Positions 18,938 to 28,989 of a stretch of 64,000 bases of DNA are shown here, piece after piece. The position numbers and the translations under genes were made by a program. This stretch comes from Acetobacter farinalis (GTDB lineage Bacteria; Pseudomonadota; Alphaproteobacteria; Acetobacterales; Acetobacteraceae). Positions within the stretch are counted from its first letter, which is position 1. Each line of letters begins with the position of its first letter. Where the stretch lies: NCBI RefSeq assembly GCF_011516935.1, contig NZ_WOTF01000006.1, forward strand, positions 34,778-98,777, written 5' to 3'. Below the pieces are notes generated by a model. That model did not search any database. It was not told where the DNA came from and saw only the letters and a list, made by a program, of their open reading frames with translations.

Positions 18938-20149
18938 TTATTTGATGCCGCCCAGCCAGCCCTTGCGCCAGAACCACAGGAGCGGCAGCACGATGGAGGC
19001 CGCCATAAGGCCCAGAGAATACCAGTATCCAAAGGACCAGTTCAGTTCGGGAATATCCTTGAAGTTCATGCCATACACCCCGGCAATCAGGGTGGGGGCC
19101 ACACCAATAAAGCTGACAACAGTCAGCACCTTCATCACGCCATTCTGTTCAATACTGATAAAGCCCAACGTGGCATCCAGCAGAAATTCTACTTTGCTTG
19201 TTGCCTGAGAGACGTAATCGCTCAGGGAGGACAGGTCGCGGTTGGCTGTTGCCATGCGGGCGCGCAAGGCACCGGAGAGCGCATAGGGAGCGTTCTCGGC
19301 GGGAAGGGTGCTGTTGCCGGTATCGAGGCGACGGCTTGTCAGCGGCAGGCCGGAGGCAAGGGCCAGACTGTCCTTTTTGCTTTCGCTCAGGAAAATGGTG
19401 ATGCGCTCCAGCCCGAGCAGGGAATCCCGCAAGCGAGAACACAGGTCACCCGAAGCGCCAACACGTTCCAGCAGGTCACGCTGCCGGGCGGCGATGCTCC
19501 GGACAGGCGGCTTGCTTTGTTTCCGCCTGAAAATGTCCAGAGAAAGCTTGTCCAGCAACGTGCCGAAACTCTCCAGAATATCAGCCAGCCGGTCCACGAT
19601 TGTTTCAATCAGCGCAACCAGAATGTCTCCGGGGCCGATGAATGCGGGAGCGGGTCCCTTGTGCGCCGTGCCCGGGGTGGACTGTGCTTCATGAGGTTGG
19701 CCGGGTGCGCTCTCCCTGCCCGGCGCAGGGCTTGGTGCTGCTTCGGACGCCGGGGTGGGGGCTGTCACTGCCGCGGGAGCAGTAGAGGGCAGGGTGTGCT
19801 CCGCCACAAGCTGGGCGACAGTCTCAAAGGAGGGGTAGGGCTGGTAGCGGATGGTAAGCAGCCGCTCGGCGGTCAGAATAAAGCCGACGGGAGAGGTCTG
19901 GAATTCTGTCCCGATTTTCTTGAGAAGAGGCGTTGAAAGAAATGCGGCTCCGTTGCGTACGCTGATACGCGAGGAACTCTCAATTTCATTCAGGTCATCC
20001 AGCGTGGGCAGAGGCTGGCCACAGATGCGGGTTGCGAGCGCCTGCTCCTGCGGGGTGGGGTTGAGCAGGTCAATCCACGCTACGCCGTCGGCATCGGCCT
20101 CACTCTCGATTGCCCGCGCCGGGGCTCCGGGCGTGTGGGCCAGAAACAT
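18938..20149 (-). CDS. corA: CorA-type magnesium/divalent cation transporter
   Basis: CorA forms a homopentameric Mg2+ channel in the inner membrane. The 403-residue protein has a long soluble N-terminal part, two C-terminal membrane helices and the selectivity motif GMN (GVYGMNFKDIPELNWSFGYW) at the end of the first. A Pro/Ala-rich low-complexity insert lies at about residues 120-165, inside the cytoplasmic domain; this is unusual for CorA. It is divergent from trpB across about 295 bases without a gene. Confidence 0.93.
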   Translation of the reverse strand: MFLAHTPGAPARAIESEADADGVAWIDLLNPTPQEQALATRICGQPLPTLDDLNEIESSSRISVRNGAAFLSTPLLKKIGTEFQTSPVGFILTAERLLTIRYQPYPSFETVAQLVAEHTLPSTAPAAVTAPTPASEAAPSPAPGRESAPGQPHEAQSTPGTAHKGPAPAFIGPGDILVALIETIVDRLADILESFGTLLDKLSLDIFRRKQSKPPVRSIAARQRDLLERVGASGDLCSRLRDSLLGLERITIFLSESKKDSLALASGLPLTSRRLDTGNSTLPAENAPYALSGALRARMATANRDLSSLSDYVSQATSKVEFLLDATLGFISIEQNGVMKVLTVVSFIGVAPTLIAGVYGMNFKDIPELNWSFGYWYSLGLMAASIVLPLLWFWRKGWLGGIK

Positions 20150-20444
20150 TCAGCCTCTCCTTGGGGTGTCGTCGCCTGCATCATGCTTGGGTCTTGCGTT
20201 GCAAGACCATGCCCCGAGCGGACAAGGGCTGACAAGCAGTGGTTTAAAGGGGCTGCCGTGCCTTAGGCTTGGGCTGGTTTTTCCGGCGGGCGGATTTCGG
20301 GTTTGCGGCACCCTGACGTGCAAAATTTAGGGGAGGCGGCCCCTGTGCAAGGGCTTGTGGCTTCTGGTAAGCCAGACTCCTGCTTTCCGGGGCAGCGGGA
20401 GCACCCAGCATAACGCGCAAAGATCAGGAGCGGCGGAACCAGCC

Positions 20445-21692
20445 ATGGCAGATCAGGCAGAACGGCACAGCACACAGGCCGCACACCCCAATTCCCTCCG
20501 GCATGGCCCGGATGCACGCGGCCATTTTGGCGGCCTCTATGGCGGGCGGTTTGTCGCGGAAACCCTCATGCCGCTGCTGCTGGAGCTGAATGAGGCGTAT
20601 GAGGCTGCCAAGGCAGACCCGGCCTTTCATAAGGAACTGGCGTTCTACCTGCGTGATTATGTCGGGCGGCCCAGCCCGCTCTGGTTTGCCCGCCGCATGA
20701 CGGAAGAGCTTGGCGGCGCCAAACTCTACATGAAGCGCGAAGAGCTCAACCATACCGGCTCTCACAAGCTGAATAACGTCATGGGGCAGATTTTGCTGGC
20801 CCGCCGCATGGGCCGCACCCGCATTGTGGCGGAAACCGGAGCCGGGCAGCACGGCGTGGCCACGGCTACCGTCTGCGCGCTGTTTGGCATGAAATGCGTG
20901 GTCTATATGGGGGCCACGGACGTTGAGCGGCAGAAGCCCAACGTGTTTCGCATGCGTCTGCTGGGGGCCGAGGTCGTGCCGGTGACCTCCGGGGCCGGAA
21001 CGCTGAAGGACGCCATGAACGAAGCCATGCGCGACTGGGTGGCTAACGTTGCGGATACCTATTTTCTGGTGGGTACCGTGGCCGGCCCGCACCCGTATCC
21101 TGCCATGGTGCGTGATTTCCAGAGCGTGATTGGCGAGGAAACCAGAGAGCAGATGTTGGCTCAGGAAGGCCGCCTGCCGGATGTGATTGTCGCCGCCATT
21201 GGGGGTGGCTCCAATGCGATGGGGATTTTCCATCCGTTTCTGGATGACGCCTCCGTCCGGCTGATTGGCGTTGAAGCCGCAGGATGCGGGCTGGACAGCG
21301 GCAGGACAGCGGCCTCCATTGAACGTGGCCGCCCCGGTGTGCTGCACGGTAATCGCACCTACCTGCTGCAGAATGCGGACGGGCAGATTGAAGAGGCCCA
21401 TTCCATCAGTGCCGGTCTGGACTATCCGGGTGTCGGGCCGGAGCATTCCTGGCTGAGTGATATTGGCCGCGCTGAGTATGTCGGGGCCACGGATGATGAA
21501 GCCCTGCAGGCATTCCAGCTCTGCACCCGCACGGAGGGGATTATTCCCGCGCTGGAATCCGCCCACGCCATTGCCCATGCGGCCAAGATTGCTCCCACAC
21601 TGCCGAAAGAGACGCTGCTGGTCATCAATATTTCAGGCCGGGGTGACAAGGATATTTTCACCGTTGCCGAGCATCTGGGAGTAAAACTGTGA
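20445..21692 (+). CDS. trpB: Tryptophan synthase beta chain
   Basis: TrpB condenses indole with serine using PLP. The PLP lysine lies in [20 protein letters not shown], and the phosphate-binding GGGSNAMG loop is present. The 415-residue ORF starts at ATG 20445; the open frame upstream (from 20355) has no family similarity. The gene overlaps trpA by GTGA, so the two subunits are translationally coupled. No trpF or other trp gene precedes it here. Confidence 0.98.
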   Translation: MADQAERHSTQAAHPNSLRHGPDARGHFGGLYGGRFVAETLMPLLLELNEAYEAAKADPAFHKELAFYLRDYVGRPSPLWFARRMTEELGGAKLYMKREELNHTGSHKLNNVMGQILLARRMGRTRIVAETGAGQHGVATATVCALFGMKCVVYMGATDVERQKPNVFRMRLLGAEVVPVTSGAGTLKDAMNEAMRDWVANVADTYFLVGTVAGPHPYPAMVRDFQSVIGEETREQMLAQEGRLPDVIVAAIGGGSNAMGIFHPFLDDASVRLIGVEAAGCGLDSGRTAASIERGRPGVLHGNRTYLLQNADGQIEEAHSISAGLDYPGVGPEHSWLSDIGRAEYVGATDDEALQAFQLCTRTEGIIPALESAHAIAHAAKIAPTLPKETLLVINISGRGDKDIFTVAEHLGVKL

Positions 21693-22522
21693 GCCGTATT
21701 GCCGCCCGCTTCAAAACACTGGCCGCACAGGGGCGCGGTGCGCTCATCCCCTATCTGGAAGCGTTCGACCCGGATCTTGAAACTTCTCTGGCGCTGCTCA
21801 AGGCCATGCCCGCTGCCGGGGCGGACCTGATTGAAGTCGGCATGCCGTTCTCCGACCCGTCAGCCGATGGCCCCATTATTCAGCTCGCCGCCATCCGGGG
21901 GCTGAAGGCCGGGGCTTCTGTGGCGGGCGTGCTGGAGATGATCGCGGCTTTCCGCAAGGAAGATCAGGAAACCCCCATCATTCTGATGGGCTACCTGAAC
22001 CCTGTGGAAGCATACGGCCATGCCCGTTTCTGTGCGGATGCGGCCAAAGCCGGGGTTGATGGCCTGATTCTGGTCGATCTGCCGCCTGAAGAAGCCGATA
22101 TTCTGGAGCAGCCCGCGCAGGATGCCGGGTTGGACATTATCCGTCTGGTGGCACCCACCACGCCGGATGAGCGCCTGCGGTATGTGCTCTCCCATGCGTC
22201 CGGCTTTGTCTATTATGTGAGCATTACCGGTATTACCGGCACACGGACAGCCAGTGCTGCGGAATTGCAGTCGGCTCTTGCGCGCATCCGCGCCGCGACG
22301 GATCTGCCGGTGGCCATCGGTTTTGGCATCCGCACGCCGGAGCAGGCCGCAACGGCTGCCGGAATTGCGGATGGCGCTGTGGTGGCCTCTGCCCTGCTGG
22401 CCACGCTGGCGGAAACTCTGGATAGCACCGGCAAGGCAACAGACCAGACCCTGCCGCGCGTGCTGGGGCAGATTGAAACGCTGGCTGCTGCCGTGCGGGC
22501 CGGGGAGAAAAAGGCGGGATGA
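21689..22522 (+). CDS. trpA: Tryptophan synthase alpha chain
   Basis: TrpA cleaves indole-3-glycerol phosphate and channels indole to TrpB. The 277-residue TIM-barrel protein shows the catalytic Glu in [20 protein letters not shown], the catalytic Asp in [10 protein letters not shown], and the phosphate-binding GFGIRTPEQ. It starts at a GTG that overlaps the trpB stop codon. Confidence 0.98.
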   Translation: MSRIAARFKTLAAQGRGALIPYLEAFDPDLETSLALLKAMPAAGADLIEVGMPFSDPSADGPIIQLAAIRGLKAGASVAGVLEMIAAFRKEDQETPIILMGYLNPVEAYGHARFCADAAKAGVDGLILVDLPPEEADILEQPAQDAGLDIIRLVAPTTPDERLRYVLSHASGFVYYVSITGITGTRTASAAELQSALARIRAATDLPVAIGFGIRTPEQAATAAGIADGAVVASALLATLAETLDSTGKATDQTLPRVLGQIETLAAAVRAGEKKAG

Positions 22523-22583
22523 CTCGTCTTTTTTTCCGTAAAGCAGCTTTCATGCGGACAGCCTTGCGGTCTGCCACGCGGGC

Positions 22584-23852
22584 ATGAGCAGTCCGTTCCG
22601 TGTTGTTGTAATCGGGGCCGGGCCTGCCGGGCTGGCCGCGGCGGAGTATCTTTCCGCCGCAGGCTGCGCGGTGCAGGTTGTGGAGCATATGCCCAGTCCG
22701 GGCCGTAAGTTTCTTATGGCCGGTCGTGGCGGGCTGAACATCACGCATTCCGAACCTTCAGAAAAATTCCTCAGCCGGTATGGCGCGGCGTCCTCATGGC
22801 TTGCTCCGGCACTTGCCGCGTGGACAGTGGAGGATATCCGGCACTGGATGAGCGGGCTGGAGCAGGAAAGTTTTGTCGGCTCTTCCGGCCGTGTTTTCCC
22901 CAAGGCCATGAAGGCTTCTCCGCTTTTGCGGGCATGGCTGGCCCGCCTGCGTGCGCAGGGTGTGGTGCTGCACACCCGCACAGGCTGGACAGGCTGGGAT
23001 GCCGCCGGACATCTGACCTTTTCGCATCCGCAGTCTGAGGATGCCGCGTCCGCATCGCACAGCCCCGCTGTGTTTTCAGCGCCTGATGCCGTCATTCTGG
23101 CGCTTGGCGGGGCAAGCTGGCCGCGTCTGGGGAGTGATGGAGGCTGGGTGCCGCTGCTGGAAGCGCGCGGGGTTACGCTCTCGCCCCTACGGCCTGCAAA
23201 CTGTGGTTTCCAGACAGACTGGCCGGAGGCTGTGCGGGAAAGGTTCGCCGGAACGCCGCTCAAGCCGGTCTCGCTGACGTTTGGTGGTCAGACGGTGCGG
23301 GGGGAAGTGATTGTTACCGCAAAAGGGCTGGAAGGTGGCGCGCTTTATGCGCTGTCCGCCCCGCTGCGGGAGCATCTGGCGCATCATGGTGTGGCGGAGG
23401 TGCTGTGTGACCTACGGCCCGATCTTTCGGTGGAAGAGCTGACACAGCGGCTGGCTGCCGTGCGCCCGCGTGAGAGCCTGTCCAACAAGCTGCGCAAGGC
23501 CCTGCGCCTGCCGCCTGTGGCTGTGGCGCTGCTGCGGGAGGCCGGGCCTGTTCCGGTGTCCACTCCCGCTCTGGCGGCCCGACTCAAGGCGTTGCCGGTG
23601 CGGCTGACAGGGCCGGAGCCGCTGGAGCGCGCTATTTCCACCGCAGGGGGCATTGCGCAGGCCGCGTGTGATGAGCGGTTGATGCTGCGTGCGCAGCCCG
23701 GTGTTTTTGCAGCAGGTGAAATGCTGGACTGGGAGGCTCCAACCGGCGGCTATCTGCTGCATGCATGTCTCGCAACCGGGCGGCTGGCGGCACAGGGGGC
23801 GCTTGCATGGTTGCGGGATAAGCATCCGGAGGGGTATCGGAAGCCCCTATGA
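22584..23852 (+). CDS. YhiN/HI0933-type FAD-dependent flavoprotein
   Basis: The 422-residue protein has an N-terminal dinucleotide-binding motif (VVVIGAGPAGLAAAEYLSAA), the family sequence PGRKFLMAGRGGLNITHSEP, and a C-terminal FAD-binding end (GVFAAGEMLDWEAPTGGYLL). This is the HI0933/YhiN-type (TIGR03862-like) flavoprotein family, whose substrate is not known. It overlaps the next gene by ATGA, so the two are co-translated, but the functional link is unclear. Confidence 0.88.
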   Translation: MSSPFRVVVIGAGPAGLAAAEYLSAAGCAVQVVEHMPSPGRKFLMAGRGGLNITHSEPSEKFLSRYGAASSWLAPALAAWTVEDIRHWMSGLEQESFVGSSGRVFPKAMKASPLLRAWLARLRAQGVVLHTRTGWTGWDAAGHLTFSHPQSEDAASASHSPAVFSAPDAVILALGGASWPRLGSDGGWVPLLEARGVTLSPLRPANCGFQTDWPEAVRERFAGTPLKPVSLTFGGQTVRGEVIVTAKGLEGGALYALSAPLREHLAHHGVAEVLCDLRPDLSVEELTQRLAAVRPRESLSNKLRKALRLPPVAVALLREAGPVPVSTPALAARLKALPVRLTGPEPLERAISTAGGIAQAACDERLMLRAQPGVFAAGEMLDWEAPTGGYLLHACLATGRLAAQGALAWLRDKHPEGYRKPL

Positions 23853-25345
23853 GCAGTACCATGCCGAATAACAATATGATTGTGATGGGGGATGTGTCCG
23901 GTGGTGGTCCGGCACAGATGGACCTTGCCGAGCTTCTGGCCACCCGCCTTCTTGTGCAGGGCAATTCCGGGTCTGGAAAATCGCACCTTCTGCGGCGTCT
24001 GCTTGAGCAGTCGGCGCGCATGGTGCAGCAGGCGATTATTGACCCGGAAGGGGATTTTGTCAGTCTGGCCGAGAAATTCGGCCATCTGGTGATTGATGGC
24101 GCAGCCTGTTCGGAAATGGCGCTGCATGCCGCGGGTGAGCGGATGCGCAGGCATCGGGCGTCCGTTGTGCTCAATCTGGAAGGTCTGGATGCAGACCAGC
24201 AGATGAAATGGGCCGCGGCCTTTCTGGGCGGCATGTTCGAAGCCCCGCGTGAGTATTGGTACCCCGTGCTGGTGGTGGTGGATGAAGCCCAGCTTTTTGC
24301 CCCCGCCGCCGCCGGGGAGGTATCTGATGAAGCACGCCGTGCTTCGCTGGGGGCCATGACAAATCTGATGTGCCGTGGCCGCAAGCGCGGTCTGGCAGGC
24401 ATTATCGCCACACAGCGTCTGGCCAAGCTGGCCAAGAACGTGGCGGCGGAAGCCTCCAATTTTCTGATGGGCCGCACCTTTCTGGATATCGATATGGCCC
24501 GTGCGGCGGACCTGCTGGGAATGGAGCGGCGGCAGGCCGAAGCCTTCCGGGATCTGCCTCGGGGAACCTTTGTGGCGCTGGGGCCAGCCATGTGCCGCAG
24601 GCCGGTGCCGGTGCGCGTGGGCGCGGTGGAAACGGAAAGCCGCTCCGCCGGCCCGATGCTGACGCCCTTCGAGCCGCCCTCCGCCCCGGTGCATGAGCTT
24701 ATTCTGGCCCCGGTGCCTGTTTCGGAAACGCTGGCGCGCCCCAGAAAGGCCCCCGTCACGCCGCAGCCGGACCTGCTGAGCCAGCTTGCCGCGCATGGTG
24801 AGGCACAGGCTGCTGTCCTGCAGGAGGAGCAGCCGGAAGAATCGTCGGAAGATCAGGCGGAGCGTGAGGCCCGCATGAACGCAATCCTGCGGGATATACT
24901 GGCGGATGATGAAACCTCATTCCGCGCCGCGGCCGTGCTGTATCAGGATTTTCTGGTGCGCTGCCGCATTGCCGGGCTGGGGCGTAACGCGCTGGACCTG
25001 AAAGCCTTTAATCGTGCTCTGGCCACGGCGCGGAGCGGCGTGAGTGAGGATATGGTGGCCTCGGACGACTGGCAGCAGGCGGAGGCTCTGGCCAATGCCC
25101 TGCCGGAAGACCTGCAATCCGTTTTCCTGTTCCTGGCGCGTGCGGCCATCAGCCGTCAGGCGTGCCCCTCTGATGCGGAAATTGCCCGAGTTTACGGCAC
25201 GGCCTCACAGGGGCGGGCCCGCAGGCTTCTGGAATGGCTGGAAGACCGGAATATCATCGTCCTGCGGGCCGATGGCATGGGGCGGCGGGTCATGACTGTC
25301 ATCGGGCCGGGGTGGGAGACGCTGCCCGGCGTTCCACAAGGGTGA
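23849..25345 (+). CDS. HerA/DUF87-like ATPase
   Basis: The 498-residue protein has an FtsK/HerA-type P-loop domain: Walker A LVQGNSGSGKSHLLRR (about residues 34-49), the IDPEGDFVSL segment, and Walker B VLVVVDEAQLF. A Pro/Glu-rich linker follows (about 265-325) and then a C-terminal helical/winged-helix region (ARVYGTASQGRARRLLEWLE). Such proteins are DNA-translocase-like ATPases. No nurA nuclease is next to it, so a repair role is not supported by context. Confidence 0.8.
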   Translation: MSSTMPNNNMIVMGDVSGGGPAQMDLAELLATRLLVQGNSGSGKSHLLRRLLEQSARMVQQAIIDPEGDFVSLAEKFGHLVIDGAACSEMALHAAGERMRRHRASVVLNLEGLDADQQMKWAAAFLGGMFEAPREYWYPVLVVVDEAQLFAPAAAGEVSDEARRASLGAMTNLMCRGRKRGLAGIIATQRLAKLAKNVAAEASNFLMGRTFLDIDMARAADLLGMERRQAEAFRDLPRGTFVALGPAMCRRPVPVRVGAVETESRSAGPMLTPFEPPSAPVHELILAPVPVSETLARPRKAPVTPQPDLLSQLAAHGEAQAAVLQEEQPEESSEDQAEREARMNAILRDILADDETSFRAAAVLYQDFLVRCRIAGLGRNALDLKAFNRALATARSGVSEDMVASDDWQQAEALANALPEDLQSVFLFLARAAISRQACPSDAEIARVYGTASQGRARRLLEWLEDRNIIVLRADGMGRRVMTVIGPGWETLPGVPQG

Positions 25346-25412
25346 GTTCTGTTAAAAAAAGTGCGGGTTTCCGGGCATGACGGGCGCGGCATGCAGTGCT
25401 ATAGGCCGAAGC

Positions 25413-26582
25413 ATGACGGATGACCCGCCCTTTAGCCCGGCTTTGCTGCCGGCTGGTTTTGTTGATCTCCTGACCCCTGATGCCCGTACCGAGGCAGAGG
25501 GGGTTGCTACGCTTATGGGCGTGTTCGCTTCGCATGGGTATGACCGTGTACGGCCGCCGCTCATGGAGTTTGAAGAGACCTTGCTGGCGGGAGCCGGAGC
25601 GGCTCTGGCGGAACAGAGCTTCCGGGTGATGGACCCTGATACCCGCAAGATGATGGTCCTGCGGCCCGATATCACCCCCCAGATCGCCCGTATGGCCGCG
25701 ACTCGGCTTGGCGCCGCCCCCCGGCCCCTGCGTCTGTCCTATGCCGGAACGTGCGTGGTGGTCATGCCTGCCGCGGCGGAAGAGAGCGGGCGGCAGATCA
25801 TGCAGGCGGGTATCGAGCTGATCGGCCCGGATAGCCCGCAGGCCGATGCCGAGGTTGTTGCTGTCGGGGCGGAAGCCTTGGCCCGGCTTGGCGTGCCAGA
25901 TGTCTCGTTTGATCTGACCATGCCGCCGCTTGTTCCGGCGCTGCTGGAAGAAGCCGGTATTTCCGCCGCTGTGCGCCCGGCGCTCATGCGGGCGCTGGAC
26001 CGCAAGGATGCCGCTGCCGTGGCGGAACTGGGCGGTGCCGTGGCTGAAACACTGATTGCACTGCTGCGCGCTGCCGGCCCGGCGGAACAGGCTGTTGAAC
26101 AGCTTGCCCATATCAGCCTGCCGCCTCGCGCACGGGCGTTCAGTGAGCGTCTGGCCGCAACGGTTACCGCGCTTCGTCACGTGAAGCCTGATCTGTGCCT
26201 GACGGTCGATCCAGTCGAATTCCGGGGCTGGAAATATCATACCGGCGTGTGTGTCACGCTGTTTGCCGTGGGGCGTGCGGAAGAACTCGGGCGCGGTGGC
26301 CGGTATCTTTCCAATGAGAATGAACCGGCCTGCGGGCTGACATTCCGGCCGGATGTGCTGTTCCGGGCCATTCCGCCCGCACAGGCCATGCGGCGGATCT
26401 ATCTTGCCCCGGATGCACAGCCGCAGGCTGCGGCGCGCCTGCGCGCGGAAGGGTGTGCCACGCTGGCAGCCCTGCCGCCGGAGGCCCCGTATCGCGCAGG
26501 CCCGGAGCATGATCGGGCCGAGGCGCGGCGTTTGGGGTGCAGCCACATTCTTTCCGGTGCAACATGCACAGAGCTTGACTGA
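25413..26582 (+). CDS. hisZ: ATP phosphoribosyltransferase regulatory subunit
   Basis: HisZ is the HisRS-like regulatory partner required by short-form HisG in the first step of histidine synthesis. The 389-residue protein has class-II synthetase motifs (ATLMGVFASHGYDRVRPPLM; VLRPDITPQIARMAATRLG) and EESGRQIMQAGIELIG, and lacks the HisRS anticodon domain. Start at ATG 25413 is chosen over 25377. purA follows 72 bases downstream, the same hisZ-purA order seen in many Alphaproteobacteria. Confidence 0.92.
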   Translation: MTDDPPFSPALLPAGFVDLLTPDARTEAEGVATLMGVFASHGYDRVRPPLMEFEETLLAGAGAALAEQSFRVMDPDTRKMMVLRPDITPQIARMAATRLGAAPRPLRLSYAGTCVVVMPAAAEESGRQIMQAGIELIGPDSPQADAEVVAVGAEALARLGVPDVSFDLTMPPLVPALLEEAGISAAVRPALMRALDRKDAAAVAELGGAVAETLIALLRAAGPAEQAVEQLAHISLPPRARAFSERLAATVTALRHVKPDLCLTVDPVEFRGWKYHTGVCVTLFAVGRAEELGRGGRYLSNENEPACGLTFRPDVLFRAIPPAQAMRRIYLAPDAQPQAAARLRAEGCATLAALPPEAPYRAGPEHDRAEARRLGCSHILSGATCTELD

Positions 26583-26654
26583 TCTCTCCCGCTCAAGAGG
26601 CACACAGGCCCGTTAGCAGATTTTTCAGGCAGATTTTCCAGGAGCAGACCGTTT

Positions 26655-27944
26655 ATGTCCAACGTCACGGTGATCGGCGCCCAGTGGGGCGATGAAGGCA
26701 AAGGTAAGATTGTAGACTGGCTGGCCAGCCGGGCAGACATTGTTGTGCGCTTTCAGGGCGGGCACAATGCCGGGCATACGCTGGTTGTGGGTAATCAGGT
26801 TTACAAGCTCTCCCTGCTGCCGTCCGGCGTGGTCAGCGGCAAGCTGGGCATTATCGGGAACGGCGTGGTGGTGGACCCGCAGGCGCTGCTGGCGGAAATC
26901 GGCCGGATCAAGGAACAGGGTCTGATCGTGACCCCCGACACCCTGAAAATTGCAGAAAACGCTCCGCTGATCCTGCCCGTGCATGGCGCGCTCGATCGTG
27001 CGCGTGAAGCCGCCCGTGGGGACCGCAAGATCGGCACCACAGGCCGTGGTATCGGCCCGGCCTATGAAGACAAGGTAGCCCGCCGCGCCATCCGCCTGTG
27101 TGACCTGGCCGAGCCGGAAACGCTGGACTGGAAGCTGGACGAACTGCTGCTGCACCACAACACGCTGCTGGCGGGGCTGGGTGCCGAAACGTTCAAAAAG
27201 GAAGACCTGCTGGCCTTCCTGACGGACATTGCCCCCAAGGTCCTGCCGTTCATGGCCCCGACATGGGACATTCTGGACGAAGCCCGCCGTGGTGGCCGCC
27301 GTATCCTGTTTGAAGGCGCTCAGGCGGTTATGCTGGATGTGGACCACGGGACTTACCCGTTCGTCACCAGTTCCAACACGGTGGCCGCCAATGCCGGCAC
27401 CGGGGCGGGCATGGGGCCGAATGCTGCCGGGTTCGTGCTGGGCATTGCCAAAGCCTATTGCACCCGCGTGGGTGAAGGGCCGTTCCCGACCGAACTGTTT
27501 GATGATGTTGGCCGCAAGATTGGTGAACGCGGGCATGAGTTCGGCACCGTGACAGGCCGCCCGCGCCGCTGTGGCTGGTTTGATGCCATTCTGGTCCGCC
27601 ATGCCGTGCGCGTGGGGGGGGTGAATGGTCTGGCTTTGACCAAGCTGGACGTGCTGGATGGTCTGGACGAAATCCGTATCTGCATCGGCTATGAGCTGGA
27701 CGGGAAGAAAACGGACCGGTTCCCGTCCTCCCCGGCGGCTCAGTCCCGGATCAAGCCGATTTTTGAAACCATGGAAGGCTGGAAAGAAACCACCCACGGC
27801 GCACGGCGCTGGGCGGATCTTCCGGCACAGGCCATCAAATATGTCCGCCGGATTGAAGAGCTGGTTGGGGCTCCTGTCACCCTGCTGTCCACCAGCCCGG
27901 ACCGTGATGACACCATCCTGATGCGTGACCCGTTTGAAGACTGA
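26655..27944 (+). CDS. purA: Adenylosuccinate synthetase
   Basis: PurA links IMP and aspartate with GTP to make adenylosuccinate, the first step from IMP to AMP. The 429-residue sequence begins [20 protein letters not shown] (GTP loop, catalytic Asp) and contains the [12 protein letters not shown] and [14 protein letters not shown] segments. A ribosome site, CAGGAGC, lies before the ATG. It uses the IMP made by PurH, encoded at 5.6 kb. Confidence 0.98.
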   Translation: MSNVTVIGAQWGDEGKGKIVDWLASRADIVVRFQGGHNAGHTLVVGNQVYKLSLLPSGVVSGKLGIIGNGVVVDPQALLAEIGRIKEQGLIVTPDTLKIAENAPLILPVHGALDRAREAARGDRKIGTTGRGIGPAYEDKVARRAIRLCDLAEPETLDWKLDELLLHHNTLLAGLGAETFKKEDLLAFLTDIAPKVLPFMAPTWDILDEARRGGRRILFEGAQAVMLDVDHGTYPFVTSSNTVAANAGTGAGMGPNAAGFVLGIAKAYCTRVGEGPFPTELFDDVGRKIGERGHEFGTVTGRPRRCGWFDAILVRHAVRVGGVNGLALTKLDVLDGLDEIRICIGYELDGKKTDRFPSSPAAQSRIKPIFETMEGWKETTHGARRWADLPAQAIKYVRRIEELVGAPVTLLSTSPDRDDTILMRDPFED

Positions 27945-28081
27945 GTGAACACCAGTCCTTAATCGACCAGTCCTTGGTCGGTTTCAGGGCCCGCTGAGTC
28001 TCTCCTTTTGAAACAGCTCTTCCGGAGTTTTTCAGGGGGAGACGATGCGGGTCTTTTCGTTTCTGCTGCGTGCTGGGGCCT

Positions 28082-28170
28082 TCAGTCCGCCTGCATGATG
28101 GCCAGTTCCATGCCGTTCGGCTCACGGAAATGGAAGCGCTGCCCGGTTTTGAAAAAAGCGGCGGAGAGCC
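28082..28170 (-). pseudogene. C-terminal remnant of a VOC/glyoxalase-family protein
   Basis: On the minus strand, the last 26 codons before a TGA at 28082-28084 read AAFFKTGQRFHFREPNGMEL then AIMQAD. This is typical of the end of glyoxalase/bleomycin-resistance (VOC) proteins. The frame continues upstream into non-conserved sequence and the phoB promoter region, so only the tail of the gene survives. The rest of the 322-base gap between purA and phoB shows no gene; it contains the short direct repeat CCAGTCCTT twice (27954-27983). Confidence 0.5.
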
Positions 28171-28187
28171 GGGGCCGGTGGGTCTGA

Positions 28188-28210
28188 AGTGTGTAACTTT
28201 TATGACACCA
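28188..28210 (-). promoter_or_regulatory. Weak Pho-box-like site upstream of phoB
   Basis: The minus strand reads GTGTCAT-AAAA-GTTACAC, two 7-mers spaced 11 bases apart that resemble the CTGTCAT half-site. It lies about 60 bases before the phoB start but in the reverse orientation. It may allow autoregulation of phoB; support is modest. Confidence 0.35.
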
Positions 28211-28266
28211 GTTGTTTTCTTCCGGGTGGCGCGCTTATTCTGCGCCCGAATCGCTATGGGGTGTTC

Positions 28267-28959
28267 ATGACACACAATGCAAGCGTGCTCGTCGTTGAGG
28301 ATGATCCCGCACTTTCCCGGTTGATCTGCTATAACCTTGAAAAACAGGGGTATGACGTACGTCTGGCGGGCGATGGCCATACCGCGCTTGACCAGATCAG
28401 CCGTCGTGCGCCTGACCTGATTCTGCTGGACTGGATGCTGCCCGGCATTTCAGGGCTGGAAGTGTGCCGGCAACTCAGAGAGCAGCCTAAAACCCGCTCC
28501 ATTCCTATCATCATGCTCAGCGCACGCGGGCAGGAGACAGATAGTGTGCGCGGGCTGGAAATTGGCGCGGATGATTATCTGGTCAAACCCTTCGGCATGG
28601 AAGCGCTGTTCGCCCGTGTGAAGGCCATGCTGCGGCGGCTGCCGCCTTCGGGCAACGTCCTGAAATTTGATTCCCTGAGTCTGGACCGTGTTGCGCACAA
28701 GGTCGAGCGGAACGGGCGGCACCTGCCGCTGGGGCCAACGGAATACCGGCTGCTGGAATTTCTGATGACGCACCCCGGGCAGGTCTTCTCGCGTGAGGAA
28801 TTGCTGGAACAGGCGTGGGAGCGGAGTTCCTGTGTGGAGCTTCGCACAGTGGATGTGCATATTCGCAGGCTGCGGCAGACGCTGAATGCAGAGGACGAGA
28901 AAGATCTTATCCGAACCGTTCGCGCCCGGGGCTATGCTCTTGATATGCCACAGGACTGA
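28267..28959 (+). CDS. phoB: Phosphate regulon response regulator PhoB
   Basis: The 230-residue OmpR-family regulator has a receiver domain (VLVVEDDPALSRLICYNLE; phospho-acceptor Asp in LILLDWMLPG; Lys in DDYLVKPF) and a winged-helix output domain (GPTEYRLLEFLMTHPGQVFS, VDVHIRRLRQTL). Identification as PhoB rests on this sequence and on the adjacent phoR and pstS. The ATG at 28267 has a GGGG site 7 bases upstream; the open frame from 28189 is upstream noise. phoR follows after 30 bases. Confidence 0.93.
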   Translation: MTHNASVLVVEDDPALSRLICYNLEKQGYDVRLAGDGHTALDQISRRAPDLILLDWMLPGISGLEVCRQLREQPKTRSIPIIMLSARGQETDSVRGLEIGADDYLVKPFGMEALFARVKAMLRRLPPSGNVLKFDSLSLDRVAHKVERNGRHLPLGPTEYRLLEFLMTHPGQVFSREELLEQAWERSSCVELRTVDVHIRRLRQTLNAEDEKDLIRTVRARGYALDMPQD

Positions 28960-28989
28960 TCACGCTGTTTCCTGGCGGAGCGCCATGTG

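Noticed and set aside
23849..25345. HerA-NurA repair or defence module
   Set aside because: Only a HerA-like ATPase is present; no nuclease partner is adjacent, and the neighbours are metabolic genes.
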